This document shows, piece by piece, positions 25,901-40,100 of a stretch of 64,000 bases of DNA (its first letter is position 1; the number at the start of each line of letters is the position of its first letter). The notes beneath the pieces are model-generated. The model searched no databases, had not been told where the DNA came from, and worked only from the letters and a program-made list of their open reading frames with translations. Source of the DNA: Sinohyriopsis cumingii (taxonomy: Eukaryota; Mollusca; Bivalvia; Unionida; Unionidae); NCBI GenBank assembly GCA_028554795.2, contig CM068824.1:164356130-164420129 (forward strand). The letters run 5' to 3'. Position numbers and translations under genes: made by a program.

Positions 25901-28900
25901 ACTATATACAAGGACAGTAGCTCAATACTACATACAAAGACAGTAGCTCAATACTATATACAAGGTCAGTAGCTCAATACTATATACAAGGTCAGCAGCT
26001 CAATACTATATACAAGGTCAGTAGCTCAATACTATATACAAGGACAGTAGCTCAATACTATATACAAGGACAGTAGCTCAATACTATATACAAGGACAGT
26101 AGCTCAATACTATATACAAGGACAGTAGCTCAATACTATATACAAGGACAGTAGATCAATACTATATACAAGGACAGTAGCTCAATACTATGTACACGAA
26201 CAGTAGCTCAATTCTATAGGTCTCCGAGTGCATGCATTACTAGTGTGTCAAGAACAATACTGTAAACTAGCTTCTGGAAAAGAAACCATTTTGCTTACTC
26301 AGATCCCTGATCTTATCAGACAGATGATCAGATTTCTTTATCTTTGTTGACTGCAGCAGAAGATGGAAAGACAGGTGTTCACCTTTATCTTTCGAGCTGA
26401 CAGAAGTCTTCACCTTACAGGCTTGGCTCATAGTGGCAGAGGGTGCTAAAAAATTAGCAAATCACAGTAAATTTCCTCAGAAGCCACTTGAAAGCAGAAT
26501 TCCATTAATAACTGACTTACCTGTTGAATAAGCAGCCAGGAAAGTTTCACGGCTTGTCCGTCTAGTATGGACAGCTGATGAAAATGCTGGAAGAGCAAGT
26601 GGATGGTCAACTCGGTGCTCACCTAATGGTCAGTATGCAACTTGCTAAACAGTTGGCTTCGGAACTGCCTGGATGGAATGTACAGCAAAATGGACAGATG
26701 TACTAAACAAATCTCTTCATGCCTCCATATACCATAGAATGGCACAGCTGGTATGCACCACAGCTTGCCATATATATGAATCCAGCTGGAATGCACCATA
26801 GCTTGCCATACTTATGAAACCAGCTGGTATGCACCACAGCTTGCCATACTTATGAATCCAGCTGGTATGCACCACAGCTTGCCATACTTATGAATCCAGC
26901 TGGTATGCAGCACAACTTGCCTTATTTATGAATCCAGCTGGTATGCAGCACAGCTTGCATACTTATGAATCCAGCTGGTATGCAGTACAGCTTGCCTTAC
27001 TTATGAATCCAGCTGGTATGCAGCACAGCTTGCCATACTTATGAATCCAGGTGGTATGCAGCACAGCTTGCCATACTTATGAATCTAGCTGGTATGCAGC
27101 ACAGCTTGCCATACTTATGAATCCAGCTGGTATGCAGCACAGCTTGCCATACTTATGAATCTAGCTGGTATGCAGCACAGCTTGCCATACTTATGAATCC
27201 AGCTGGTATGCAGCACAGCTTGTCATACTTATGAATCCAGCTGGTATGCAACACAGCTTGCCTTACTTATGAATCCAGCTGGTATGCACCACAGCTTGTC
27301 ATACTTATGATTCCAGCTGGTATGCAGCACAGACTGCCATACTTATGAATCTCTGACAACTAGTCAAAACATTGGCAACTAGTGTGGTGGCATGTAGATT
27401 GGTGCCTACAGCATGAAATGATGGCAGTAATAACTATCTGAAAAATACCCCATCTACCTGGACTTATAGGCCTGAAGGCAATGCTCAGACATGTTGGAAG
27501 GGGTGAGTGCATAGGTGACTTGGACTGCTGAGAAAAGCAGGCTCACCCGTCAACTACAAGCCATTATTGGAGACTTGCATGGGTTGTCAGGACAAAAATT
27601 TGCCCCAAGGTCAGCAAGTGTGTCATTGCTTCTAGCACCAGTCAATACATCTGCAATTCCTGAAGCATCTGGGAAGGATGTGGGGACGGCACCTCAGCAA
27701 TCCTTTGTTTACTCCAGTTGACCAAATGTAATAGTCACTGTAGGCATAATATAAATCGGGGGTGGGTTGGAGACATGATTATGTCTTATGCTACATTGAC
27801 AAATCATGGTGTCATCTGGTGAAGGCTCTTTATGTGTTTCTACAAAACTGTGGTTCAAATAAAGCTCATCCATGTTATCAATGGCCTTAAACTTCTTGCC
27901 TTGGGATATTTCATTGCCATTTTACAACTGAAATGATAATAATGACAAAGATTCCTGGACATGTTTACATACAACAGCAGGAGTGATCTGGATTAGGTTT
28001 GTGGTATTAGCCTCAACACCCATCCACTGCTAAAACAACATTTGGATAGGAAATTTCAAATTGTTAAGGCTGATCTTGGCAACAAACTCAAAACAGCATG
28101 ACAACCTGGTTTTGGGTTGCAGCCCATAGGTTAAGAACTACTGACACACAACACTTACAAAGACATGTTACATAAACAAGTGAAAAAGCAGTGTGTACAA
28201 ATAAACAACCAACAATGAGCACCAACAATGGCATGTTGAAGCACAAGGTCAGAATAGTGACATCAACAAATGTGAAATGATTCACCAAAATTATTTATCA
28301 ACAATTTAAAATATCACTGTAACATGTAATAACATGTACCTTTATATTTTAATTCAGATGTAATTACCATGCAGTGCAGGAAAGACATCTGGGGGGCTAT
28401 TTTTAGTACATTACTTTGCTGTTTAAGAATATAACTAGAAATGGAATGGGGTGGAGGAGGGAAGAGGGAGGACTTAAAAGATTCCTTGATTACAATATGC
28501 AAGTGAGCTATTCTTTTTAAAGTAACTGAATAGTCTAATAAGGTCAAACTTCTTAAACATTTGCACAGTTTGTCAGTGTCTCTAGACATCTCTATTACAA
28601 GCATTACATTCAGGGCCCCTGGTGGCCGAGTGGTCTAAAACGCTTTCCTTTACCAATCACTGCCATTTCACCACATGGATTCGAGTCTCAAGCTCAGTCA
28701 TTGTGAGCAAGTATGAAAGCTGCCAGTAGCTTTCCATGGTGTGGTTGTTCTTGCCAGGTTCATCCTCCACAATCTATACTGCCTGCAATATAAAGTCTAT
28801 CTTGCACTGAGAAAGGGCATTAGACTCCAAAAAAACAACAAAAACAAAACAGTACATTCTTACCTTCTCCTAGCTTTTTTAATCTGGCTGATATCTTCTC

Positions 28901-31049
28901 GGGCATGGACCAGAGTATAGACTTGCCCTAACACAAATCCTCTGTCAGAACACACCTGCACAGTATTTAAACAGAGAAAACTGAATGTACACAAATGAAA
29001 TAAATCCACTGGACCAAAAGTTTACTTCCTTATCTAACATAAATGAGACAGTCTAAAAATAACAACTGCCGTCTTAGGACCAAAGTAGATTACATTATTA
29101 ATTCTGCCAGACTTAATCTGACAAAACGGTCACAAAACTTACAAGGCCTGGGCCTGAATGTTGGGCCCACAATTGAAATGTTGCTGTAAAATGAATAGCC
29201 TTCACCCCAAAGTCAAAAGGTTAGGCAACCATGGTGCAAACTGAAATGTCTAAGCTTTATAATAACTCAGCAGTAGTATTAATGAAACCCATCAAAGGTT
29301 TAAGGAATATAAACAAATAAATAATAATCTTAAACTAAAACAGTTCACATATTGCATACGTACTTACTTAAAAGTCAATGTTAGTTACTGTGAATTATAG
29401 TCATGCTTAGTAGGGACTGTCTTATAAGTGTGATAAACAGAACCTTTTATAAATCTAGGGGTAATGTTGGAAGCACTGGATGTTTGCAAAAATACTGTAA
29501 ATTCAAATATTTTATATTGTCATGACTCCATTCCTGTTCAGAAACACATATATGGTGTGCACTGTGTTTATCAGATTAGAACAGAGTTATGCAACTTTCT
29601 GTAAATGTTTGACCTTAATCCCTCAGCTTGTAAAGGCAGCACCCTCTTTATTTTCCCCTCATGACAACCCTTTGATTGAGCCATGAGACTGATACTAACT
29701 CAGTGAGAAGAAAGCGTAGTTATTCTAACTCCCTGTGATCTTGCTGCACAACTGACAGGCTTTGAGTTGCATCCTTTAATAGATTTCACAATGATGTAAG
29801 GTTTCAAAATATTATAAGACAATGAGGATAGATTCTTGGACTTTGTACCAGATGACATTGTATAATGATATTTACAGGATACTGTGAGTCACAAAAACAT
29901 GGACTTAGCTTTCATGGTTTATTTTTAAGAACATATTAAGAAATATTGTGAATCAGATCATTCTTAACTAATATTATGCATGTGACCTAAAAATGAATTC
30001 ATGTATTATTTTATAAATGGATTAAAATTGTCAACCATTATGGATTTTAATGGATTTCATTATACTAGGATAGTTAAAATTCAAAGTTGTCGCTTTATTT
30101 CAAACATGTTCCACTCAAAAATATAACTGCATTTTTCATCCATCCATTCAGTTTGGCTTGTTTAATTTTCCAAAATTCAACTCTTACTCAATGATAACAA
30201 GTCAAAACTTCAGAGGGACCTAAGATGCAAATTACACACCAAATTATAGAAGGGTCAAGAAATTGGCTTTTTATAGCCCTAAAAAGAGGGCGAGTCAACT
30301 TACAGTCAAGTGGACTTATAATCGAGTATATATGGTATATATGACTGTGACCGTGACCCCAAGGTAAAAGAGGCAAGTGAGCATGTCGCAAAATAAACTT
30401 TATTAGCTTCAGGGTAATTTATTCCATGAATGAACAAAGGTCATCGAAGGGAGTATGAAAAATGGGTGAAAGAAAATACTTAACCTAAATCTTAATGCAA
30501 AATTTCTCTGACTGCAATCTTGGCCCCAAGGAAAAAGAAATCAAATGTTTTAGTAAAATATGTTTCTCTTATCATGCATATTTAATTTGTATTATTTGTT
30601 GGCTTTTCTTAATGATTATATTGCATTCTGACAAGGACATTTTGGACTATATTATTGTGATATATAAAAAGACTTAAGACATCAACACATTCCAGGCCAT
30701 TGGTACATTAGCATGTAAGAGACTACAGGCACATCAACACATTCAACAGCAGAATTTATTTGGAATATCACTCAAATTCAATTGGAACTTTACACATTTC
30801 ACATTTCGACTTGTGACAGAACTTCTAGGACTACTTGGGATTTAATTCACAATACTTTAAATTTTCACTTTGTATTCATGGGAAATAAATTATTTAAGTT
30901 TACAAAACTTGTTGGTTTTCACTCCTTTCTGTTATTTAGTTTAAGACCATAGAGTCATAACACTCTGATAATACTTACCTAATCACATTACATTAGGATA
31001 ACTTTATGTTACCTCCTATTCCAGCCCTCCCAGAAACACTAAAAACATC

Positions 31050-31100
<51 letters not shown>

Positions 31101-34100
31101 GAAACAACTTTTACAGGTTAACTCCCCTTTCTACCTGCTAGGTGGCTACTGTTCTACACGGTTTAAACCAATTTTTACAAAAGTGAAACCTTAAAGGATG
31201 CTTTCATTGTCAGGAAGGGTGGGAGGGATTATTTGTAATGTGAAAAGGTAAGTATTATATGAGAAATATAATTTACTAAAGAATTTGCTTTCTATATCAA
31301 ATACATTACCTGGTTACATTACATTAGAATAGAGGTTCCCAAACCACAGCCCGCGGGCAACTTGTGGCCTGTCAGCTCTCAGAAAGTGGCCCGTGAGGCC
31401 TCTATATTTACTATAATGTATTTAATAATTTCAAAAATTTATTATGTTCAAATAAATAAATAATAACTAGACGAAAGTTGCAATAATGTGCGATCAACAG
31501 TATTCTAGAGTCTAGAATGTTATTTCTAACTCTAAGAAGTCTGTCATTTTGGTCGAGCACTCGGAGCTCCATCGACGTTCGATAAGTCACTCTGCAAGTG
31601 GTTGCTGTGCTCGGATATAATTATCGAATGCACCCGTTGAGTTAGCGAATGAAACGCTTGGAAATTCCCTTTTCCCAGCCTTGTTGACCAATCAGAGTGC
31701 GCAAGACGCCATGATCTCACCTGTTACAACTGCTTAGTAGTCTGCAGTTTGGTGTTGAAATTAGATTTTTCAAATAAAAATTTACCATTAAAGCCGATAA
31801 GCATGAATGTGGCTAACGTAGAATCAAACAATGCTAATAAGCGAAAATGTGAGGACACTGCTTGTTGTGAATTCAATGCAGATTGGACGGATATATTTAT
31901 GTTTGTGCCTAGTCGTAGTGGTAAACCGGTTTGCTTAATCTGCAGATTTTGTGTTTCTGTTACCAAAAAATACAATCTGGAACGACACTACACGACCACA
32001 CATTCAGACATAAATGCTCAATATCTGGTTGGTTCGGAGTTAAGAAAAGATTTCATAGCTAAGAAAGAAGGTTCTCTGACCAGTCAACTGTCATTTTTCA
32101 CCAAGGCTAAAGAACAGAGCAAGAGTGCTGTTGTTGCGTCGAATGAAGTCGCTCTTCTGTTGGCTTGCAAAAAGAAGCTGTTCACCAATGCGGAAGAAAT
32201 AATAAAGCCTTCGCTTAAAATTGCTGCTAGAATGCTTGGCAATTAAAAGTGTGAGACAAAATTTGATCAGATTCCTTTGTCTAATAATACTATGGCTAGG
32301 CGAGTTGAAGAGTTAGCCAGCGATGTTCATTGTCAAGTAGCAACACATGTCAAAAATTGTAAAAAAATTTCATTGGCAATGGACGAATCCACAGACATTT
32401 CTGACACAGCTCAGGTCACAGTTTTTGTTTGAGCAATAAACGATAATTTTGAAGTCACTGAAGAACTTCTAGGACTTGAATTGATGCATGCGCCTACCAA
32501 AGGAATTGATCTGTTTGAAACTCTGAAGTTGTGTGTAGAGAAAAACAACACAGAATGGACAAAACTGGATAGTGTATGTACCAACGGTGCTCCGGCTTTG
32601 ATGGGTAAAAAATCTGGATGTCTGGCATTGTTGAAACAGTTTCTTGACCACACTATATTAAAATATCATTGTATCATTCACCAGGAAGCACAGTGTGGAA
32701 AGACTTTAAATCTGAAACATATCATGGATGTTGTTCTGAGATGTGTAAACAAAATTTGAAGCAAGGCACTGAACAGGCGTGAGTTCAGACAGTTTCTATC
32801 AGACCTGAACAAGGAATACGGTGAGCTACTGATACACTGTGAAGTCAGATGGCTGTCTAAAGGGAAAGTACTATCACGTTTCTGGGCACTGAAAAATAGT
32901 GTCTATCTGTTTTTGTCTGAAATAGATGAATTCCCTACAGAACGGGAATGTCTGCAGAATGATGACTGGCTTAATGACCTGGCATTTTTGGTGGACATCA
33001 CGTCTCATTTAAACTCTTTAAATGCGAGGCTTCAGGGAAAAGACAAACTGTTCACAAATTTGTGCGATGCATTTAAAATGAAACTGCACCTGTTTATCAG
33101 ACTGCTGACAGAAGGGACTTTTGAGGCATTTCCAACTATGAAGACACTTGTGGTGGAAAAGAAATGTAACCTGTTACAGTACAAGGTTAAAGTGGAAAGT
33201 CTTCTGGATATCTTTCAGTCGAGATTTCAAGAGTTCACAACAGAGGAGGATAATGTTGCCCTCTTCATAAATCTGTTCGTATTTCCAGATGCCAAGATCT
33301 GCCAATTACAGCAAAACATTCAGCAGGAAGTAATTGATTTGAAATGCAATTCTGCACTGAGATGCAAACTCCTGGAGCTGCCTGCTTCACCCTCAGCTGA
33401 TCATATGATCTCATTCTGGCGACTATTGCCTGTCGAACAATTTGAACACTTATGTTCATTCGCAGAGAAATATATTTGTCATTTTGGTTCGACTTATAGA
33501 TGTGAGCAGTCATTTTCCGCAATGAAAATTATAAAAAACAAGCAACGTTCCAGACTCACTGACAGTAACCTAGCTACGCTTATGACTTTGGGCACGACAG
33601 CTTTGTGCCCAGACATTGATAAACGGGCATCTGAACTTCAGTAACTGGTTGTGAAGAACAGTTATAATTGTAAATTAATTATATTAATATCGGTTTTCAA
33701 AACTGATTTAAAATTGTTAAATGAACATTTGATTTAAAACCGAAAATGACTGTAGTGTAGGACTGACACTGACTGCTTTTAAAGTTTTAGAATTTGGTTG
33801 CTGAAAGTTAATAAATTTAAAAATGATATTACACGACTTTTATAATTTTATAACGTTTTGGCCCGCTTAATTACCAAATATAGTAGATATGGCCCTCTAC
33901 TTGAAAAGCTTGGGAACCACTGCATTAGAAGAATAGGTAAAAGAGGGATTAAATGTTGAGCATCCTACCTCTACCTGTGTCACTGAATAGAAGCAGAAGT
34001 GCTCTCGTAAATGGATGAAGTTCTCATATTGTCAGTTTAGCACAAAAAGAGACAATTTGCTTATACGTGTGTGTGGGAGATCCTTGTGGGATTCCACACT

Positions 34101-37100
34101 TGACAATTGTCTTGCCATCAAAAGTTTTCCACGTGAATCCAGCAAATGTGGAAATTTCATATCTGGGTCTAAGGCTGTACTTTCATCAATGGGGAGTGGT
34201 CACTGTTGGTACAGCTATCATTAACCCAATGTGATTCAGGTCTCTCCTTAGTGCAGCCGTGTCCTGTGTATGGAAGCTAGAGAAGGCAGACTGGGCATGC
34301 CAGCCAGATGACTCCACTATGTCCCAAAATGAGACATTACCATCAAGGCCAGGCTGATGTAAGTCACTCATATTTCATGAGCTGAAGTCTTCGTAAGTGA
34401 ACCTGACACTATGAGAGTTCAAAATACACTGATTAAGTAAATCCTTTTATCCAAGTGGCCAGCACTTGTGTGGTGATATTTTGCATTCCTGCCTTTAGCA
34501 GTAAGATTAGTCCTTTTATCCAAGTGGCCAGCACTTGTGTGGTGATGTTTTGCATTCCTGCCTTTAGCAGTAAGATTAGTCCTTTACAGTTGATGCAGAT
34601 ACTGTTTGTGCATCTCAGGTGACATCTGACAGTATGTACAGGGTCTTCAGTTTTGCTTCTCTCAGCACACTGATCATGGAGATGGTTGACTAGCAACATG
34701 AACCCTTCCTCTGGAAGGAACCAGGTTATGTCATTAGAATAAATGAACCATCAGAACAGAATAGAACTGCATGTAGTTCAGATTTATGGATACTGTATGT
34801 AGCTCATTCACTCTGCATGCTGAAATATGTATCATCATAAACTGAAAGCCTCATGTACGATAGTTATTTCAGTTTGTTGAGCCAGATGGTGGTTTAAACT
34901 TTGGCCATGTCAAAACCCAGAAGAGATTCCTTTTTGGAATAAAGCAAGTGAGCTTGATAAGGATGTCACAATTGGACCATATGTCAGAAATTACGGCCAA
35001 AATCATCTCTTCCATTAAGTGTGAATGTGTCTGAGATCACAGAACTGTATCCCTTGATTGTGAAAGTGACTAACTTCTTGTCTTCAGTGAGAAAAATTAA
35101 GATATTTGCCAATAGGGGAATGGGTGCTGAGTGGTGTGACTTCACTGATTGACACCAGTCATGGACAAAACACGATTTCCTCTTGTATGTCCGCAGAGTG
35201 GAGGCTACTCAGCCATCCTCTCCACAAATGAAGCTCCAAACTCCTTTTCAATCAGGACATCCCTGAAAGAAGCCAGGTGTGAATTTTTTTTATTAGTGGC
35301 AATCTCAACGGCTTGAACGGAGTGGAGGTCACTATGATCTGTTTGGGTGCATCGGTCACAAAATCGAGCAGATTGTTGATCCAGAGTGTTTAATCTTAGG
35401 AGGGCACTCAGAGCTACTGCAGTCCATGCCCCTCATTTCTTAACTGTTTTCATGATCAAAGATGATGAAGGGAAGGTGTATGACGCATTACCTCCCAGCT
35501 GATTAAAAAAGCATCAAAAGTTGATTCTTCTAGGGATGGAAAAATGAAAAAGAAATGTCAAGCATTGGGTGGCCCAAAAGGGCACAGACCTTATAGAAGG
35601 TTATTGGAGGGACAACCAAAGCTGCCAATTTTCCAAAATAAGAACTCAAGAGATCTCCCACTTTCAAACATAAAAAGTCAGGAGATTTTTCTCTCTTGAC
35701 CTTAGGCTTTAAATGCATCTTTACAATGATAACTGCAGTTATTGTTCAAGATCAGCCATACTTCATTGCTCTTTCCTTATCAGGAAATATTTTTCAGAAT
35801 AATGCACCAGCATGATTGGCACAGCTCAATTGCAAATTGTGTTCAATAAAGAATGACACGAACAAGCATTCCACTTTAATAATGCTGTTTCTGTTGTTAC
35901 ATTTACGCTCTTACAAAATTTAACAAGAGTGAAGACAACAAGCTTTGTAAAATTTAACAAATAATTTATTACCCTAGAAAAACAAGGAAAAAAGGAGAGA
36001 AAAAAACTTACAGTTCTATAAATCAGAACCAAAAATAATCCAAGAATTAAAAAAATATAAATCCTAGCAATAAAAAGTCCTAATATAACAGTTGGAATCC
36101 CAATATGTGTTTGCCAATGAGCAATTGTACACATAAAGAAATCTTATGTCTCACATCCATGAACCTGAATCATTTACAGTTCCTGTGCAAGGTTGTCATC
36201 TCTGTATTGAAAAGGAATAAACCAAAGCATACAACAAATATATACTGAAATAATGTAAACAATTATTATCAATAATGTAAACAAAATTATCAAAACAAAT
36301 TAGAAGTGTAACAGTTGATAGCTACAGTGCTTCAAAATTTCTCGATGAAATTGAATTACACTGATCGAAAGCACATGTGATAATAATAAATGGGATGATA
36401 TTGCAAAAAATGAATAAATACACTGGAATTAAAAAAATGTTTGTACCATGTAAAACAACATTTTGACTTACAATACCACTGAAAATAAAAGGATGATTTG
36501 AAATTTAAGCACAAGATTAAATCATAAATGGATTCTATGGCATACATCCTTATAGCGTGACCAGCAAAAATAAAAACTGGTTTACACTGAGTAGAATGGT
36601 AGACTCCTAGTGGGTAGAAAGGGTAGTCAACATGCAAGAATTGCTTCCCTTTGTCTAGATAATATATAGACAGATGAATTAATTTGGGTATGAGCTTTGT
36701 GATTCACTTTGAATATTTTGAATATGAGCTTTATAATGATTCACTCTATGAGCTTTGTAATGATTCACTTTGAATATGAGCTTTATAATGATTCAGTCTA
36801 TGAGCTTTGTAATGATTCACTTTGAATATGAGCTTATAATGATTCACTTTGAATATGAGCTTATAATGATTCACTCTATGAACTTTGTAATCATTCACTT
36901 TGAATATGAGCTTTATAATGATTCACTTTATGAGCTTTATAATGATTCACTCTGAGCTTTGTAATTATTCACTTTTAATATAAGCTTTATAATGATTTGC
37001 TTTAAAAACGAGCTTTATAATGATTCACTCTGAGTATGAGCTTTGTAATGATTCACTTTGAGTATGAGCTTTGTAATGATTCACTTTGAGTATGAACTTT

Positions 37101-40100
37101 GAAATGATTCATTCTGGGTATGAGCATTATAACAATTCACTCTGAGCATGCACATCATGATTCACTTTGAGTATGAGCTTTATGATGATTCACTTTGAGC
37201 ATAAGCTTTGCAATTCACTCTGAATGAGCTTTATGATTCATGCTGAGTATAACTTTATAATTCACTCTGAGTATGAGCTTTATGATTCCCTTTAAGTACA
37301 AACTTTATGATTTTCACTTTGAGTACAAGTTTTATAATCAGGGATCGTCCTGGGCTTCGCCAATGTCACAAATTGCAATTTTTTTTCCTTATTGGCGACA
37401 AAAATATCCCATCTGGCGATTTTTTTGGCGACATACTTTTTGGTTATTTAATTTGTACATACAATCATGGATTTGGACTGAATAAATTTTTTAAAGCCAG
37501 AACGAAAGGAAGCCATAAACTTGACTAAGCAATGCATTGGAATCAATCTGTTACACAAACGATCCTTTGTTCTTATTGACAACCCTATCTTTACAGTGCA
37601 TTGTTACATCATAATCTGCTTATGCTGACATCTGGGCTGAGTACTGTATGCTGCGATACAGTCAATCATGCTACCGCACTATACCTACAACTGACCGACT
37701 TCTGAAGACGCGAATAGAACAGATACAATTAATTGTATGGCTAATCCTTCTGTTTTGTTTTTTTATACATATACCAATACAATAGTTTTGCTGAACCTTC
37801 ATAGAAAACTGATAACCTTTGAAGTACCAACTACTGTGTATAAATACAAAGCAAATGGAAAAAATCTCAATCACAATTACATCTGTCGCCAGTGCAGAAT
37901 TTTACTCATTGATCTTTTCCTTTTGCCATCAGTCCCGTGTTACGGCTGCAGAGACTTAAACTCCGCAACAAGAAATAGCAAAAAAAAAAAAAACAGTTTT
38001 GCATAATTAATAATAATTATTTATTTCTCAAAATACAGGAGTGAAAGAATCCCTAAATTGGGTGTGAATTTACGCTTATATATACGGTCCAATATTGCCA
38101 GGTGTTGACTCGTGTAAGTTTCATTCATGGGAATGGAGATCCTATTTTTCTTGTCGAGAAAATTTATACAGCATTCAGTGACCATTCTTGGGAGTTAGGA
38201 AGCAATTCGCTACAAGCTTTGTGAAGCTAGCCATAAAAGGGGGGGGGGCTGCTGAGAGACTACTGGTGTCACCTGTCAGCACTGAGGACTGTGAACGTGG
38301 ATTCAGTAAGATGAACCTCATAAAAACTGACATCAGAAATAAGCTCTGCATCTCATCTCTCGAGAATTTAATGAGAATCAGCATGTACAGATGTGAAAAA
38401 TTAGACTTTGAAACTGCATTCAACAAGTGGGCAGCCCTGAAATCGCGACGGATCTTCATGTAACACTTTGTAACATTTTGTTAATGCTTGTTGTAATTAA
38501 AGTATTAACTAATCCATCTTTTGTAATTTTCATTGCCTGTTACATTAATAGACTAAATTAACACTTGGAAAAATGTACACTACTTTTTTTGGCGACACTT
38601 TTTGAAAATTGGCGACAAAATATTGAGGTTGGCGATTATTTTGGCGACAGCTTTTTAAAAGCCAGGACCATCCCTGATAATGATTTGCTTCGAGTGAACT
38701 TTATAATTATTCACTTTATAATGATTCACTCTAAGTATGAGCTGCATGATTCACTTTGAGTTCGAGCTTTAGGGTCATTCACTTGAAGTATGAGCTTTGT
38801 GATTCTCTTTGAACAAGCTTCATGATTCACTCTGAGTATGAGCTTTATAATTCACTTTGAGTATCAGTTTTATAATGATTCACTTTGATTATTAGCTTTA
38901 TGATTCACTTTGAGAATGAGATTTATAATGATTCACTTTGAGTGTGAGCTTTATAATGATTTGCTCTGAGTAAGCTTTATAATGATTCACTTTGAGTGTG
39001 AGCTTTATAAGGATTCACTTTAAGTATGAGCTTTATAATGATTCACTTTGAGTATGAGTGTTGATTCATTTTGAGTATGAGCTTTATAATGATTCACTTT
39101 TGAGTATGAGCTTTATAATGATTCACTCTGAGTATGAGCTTTATAATGATTTACTTTGGGTATGAGCTTTGATTCACTTTGAGTATGAACTTTATCATTA
39201 ACTTTTAGTATGAACTTTGTGATTCATTCTGAATATGAACTTTGTGATTGAGTATGAGCTTCATAATGATTCACTCTGAGTATGAGCTTTATGATTCACT
39301 TTGAGTATGAGCTTTATAATGATTCATTTTGAGTACGAGCTTTACGATTCACTTTGAGTATGAGCTTTATAATGATTCACTTTGAGTATAAGCTTAATGA
39401 TTCACTTTGAGTATAAGCTTAATGATTCACTTTGAGTTTGAGCTTTATGATTCATTTTGAGTATTTGAGTTTTATAATGATTCACTTTTAGTATGTGCTT
39501 CATAATAGTTCATACCAAAATGATCAAAATCTCTCATAGGCTTAATGAAATATATAAAAATGAAAAGCTTTAACCAAAACCATAAACTGGCGATGACAAT
39601 GATCCTGGCACTGAAAAACTGAATGCTATGTGATCATGTCTCACTTCCCACTAATGTGGGCTCAAGAAAATTACTTAATTTTAAAAATTGAGTTATATCC
39701 TTTGTACTTACATCTAATACTTGAAGATCGTAATTTATAAAGTCAACATAACGGTGGCCCCATTCAGCAGTTTTCTTGATTGCGTTCTCCATGTAAATCT
39801 CCACATCAAACGTCCATTGTTTTATGTTTATCTTATCCTGCAATAAAATAATAATTAATATACCAACACTGCATAATGTCGTCAATATAGTTTCATACTT
39901 GTTCAATAAAAATTCAAAACAAGTTTCTTGATTATGCACATAAAATGCAAGCTAAAATCTTGGGTAGACACCTATGTATTTGGATTATTGAAAATTTGAA
40001 TAAGCAATTTGTTAACTTATAAATTTGTAAATAAACTGTAATTAATTTTGTACTACAGTATATGAATCTCAAATTATGAAGTCCTTAAAACTGGAAATAG

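Noticed and set aside
30188-30391. Short minus-strand protein near a TATAATCGAGTATAT repeat end
   Set aside because: No homology or splice context; probably repeat-derived, but no partner terminus was found.
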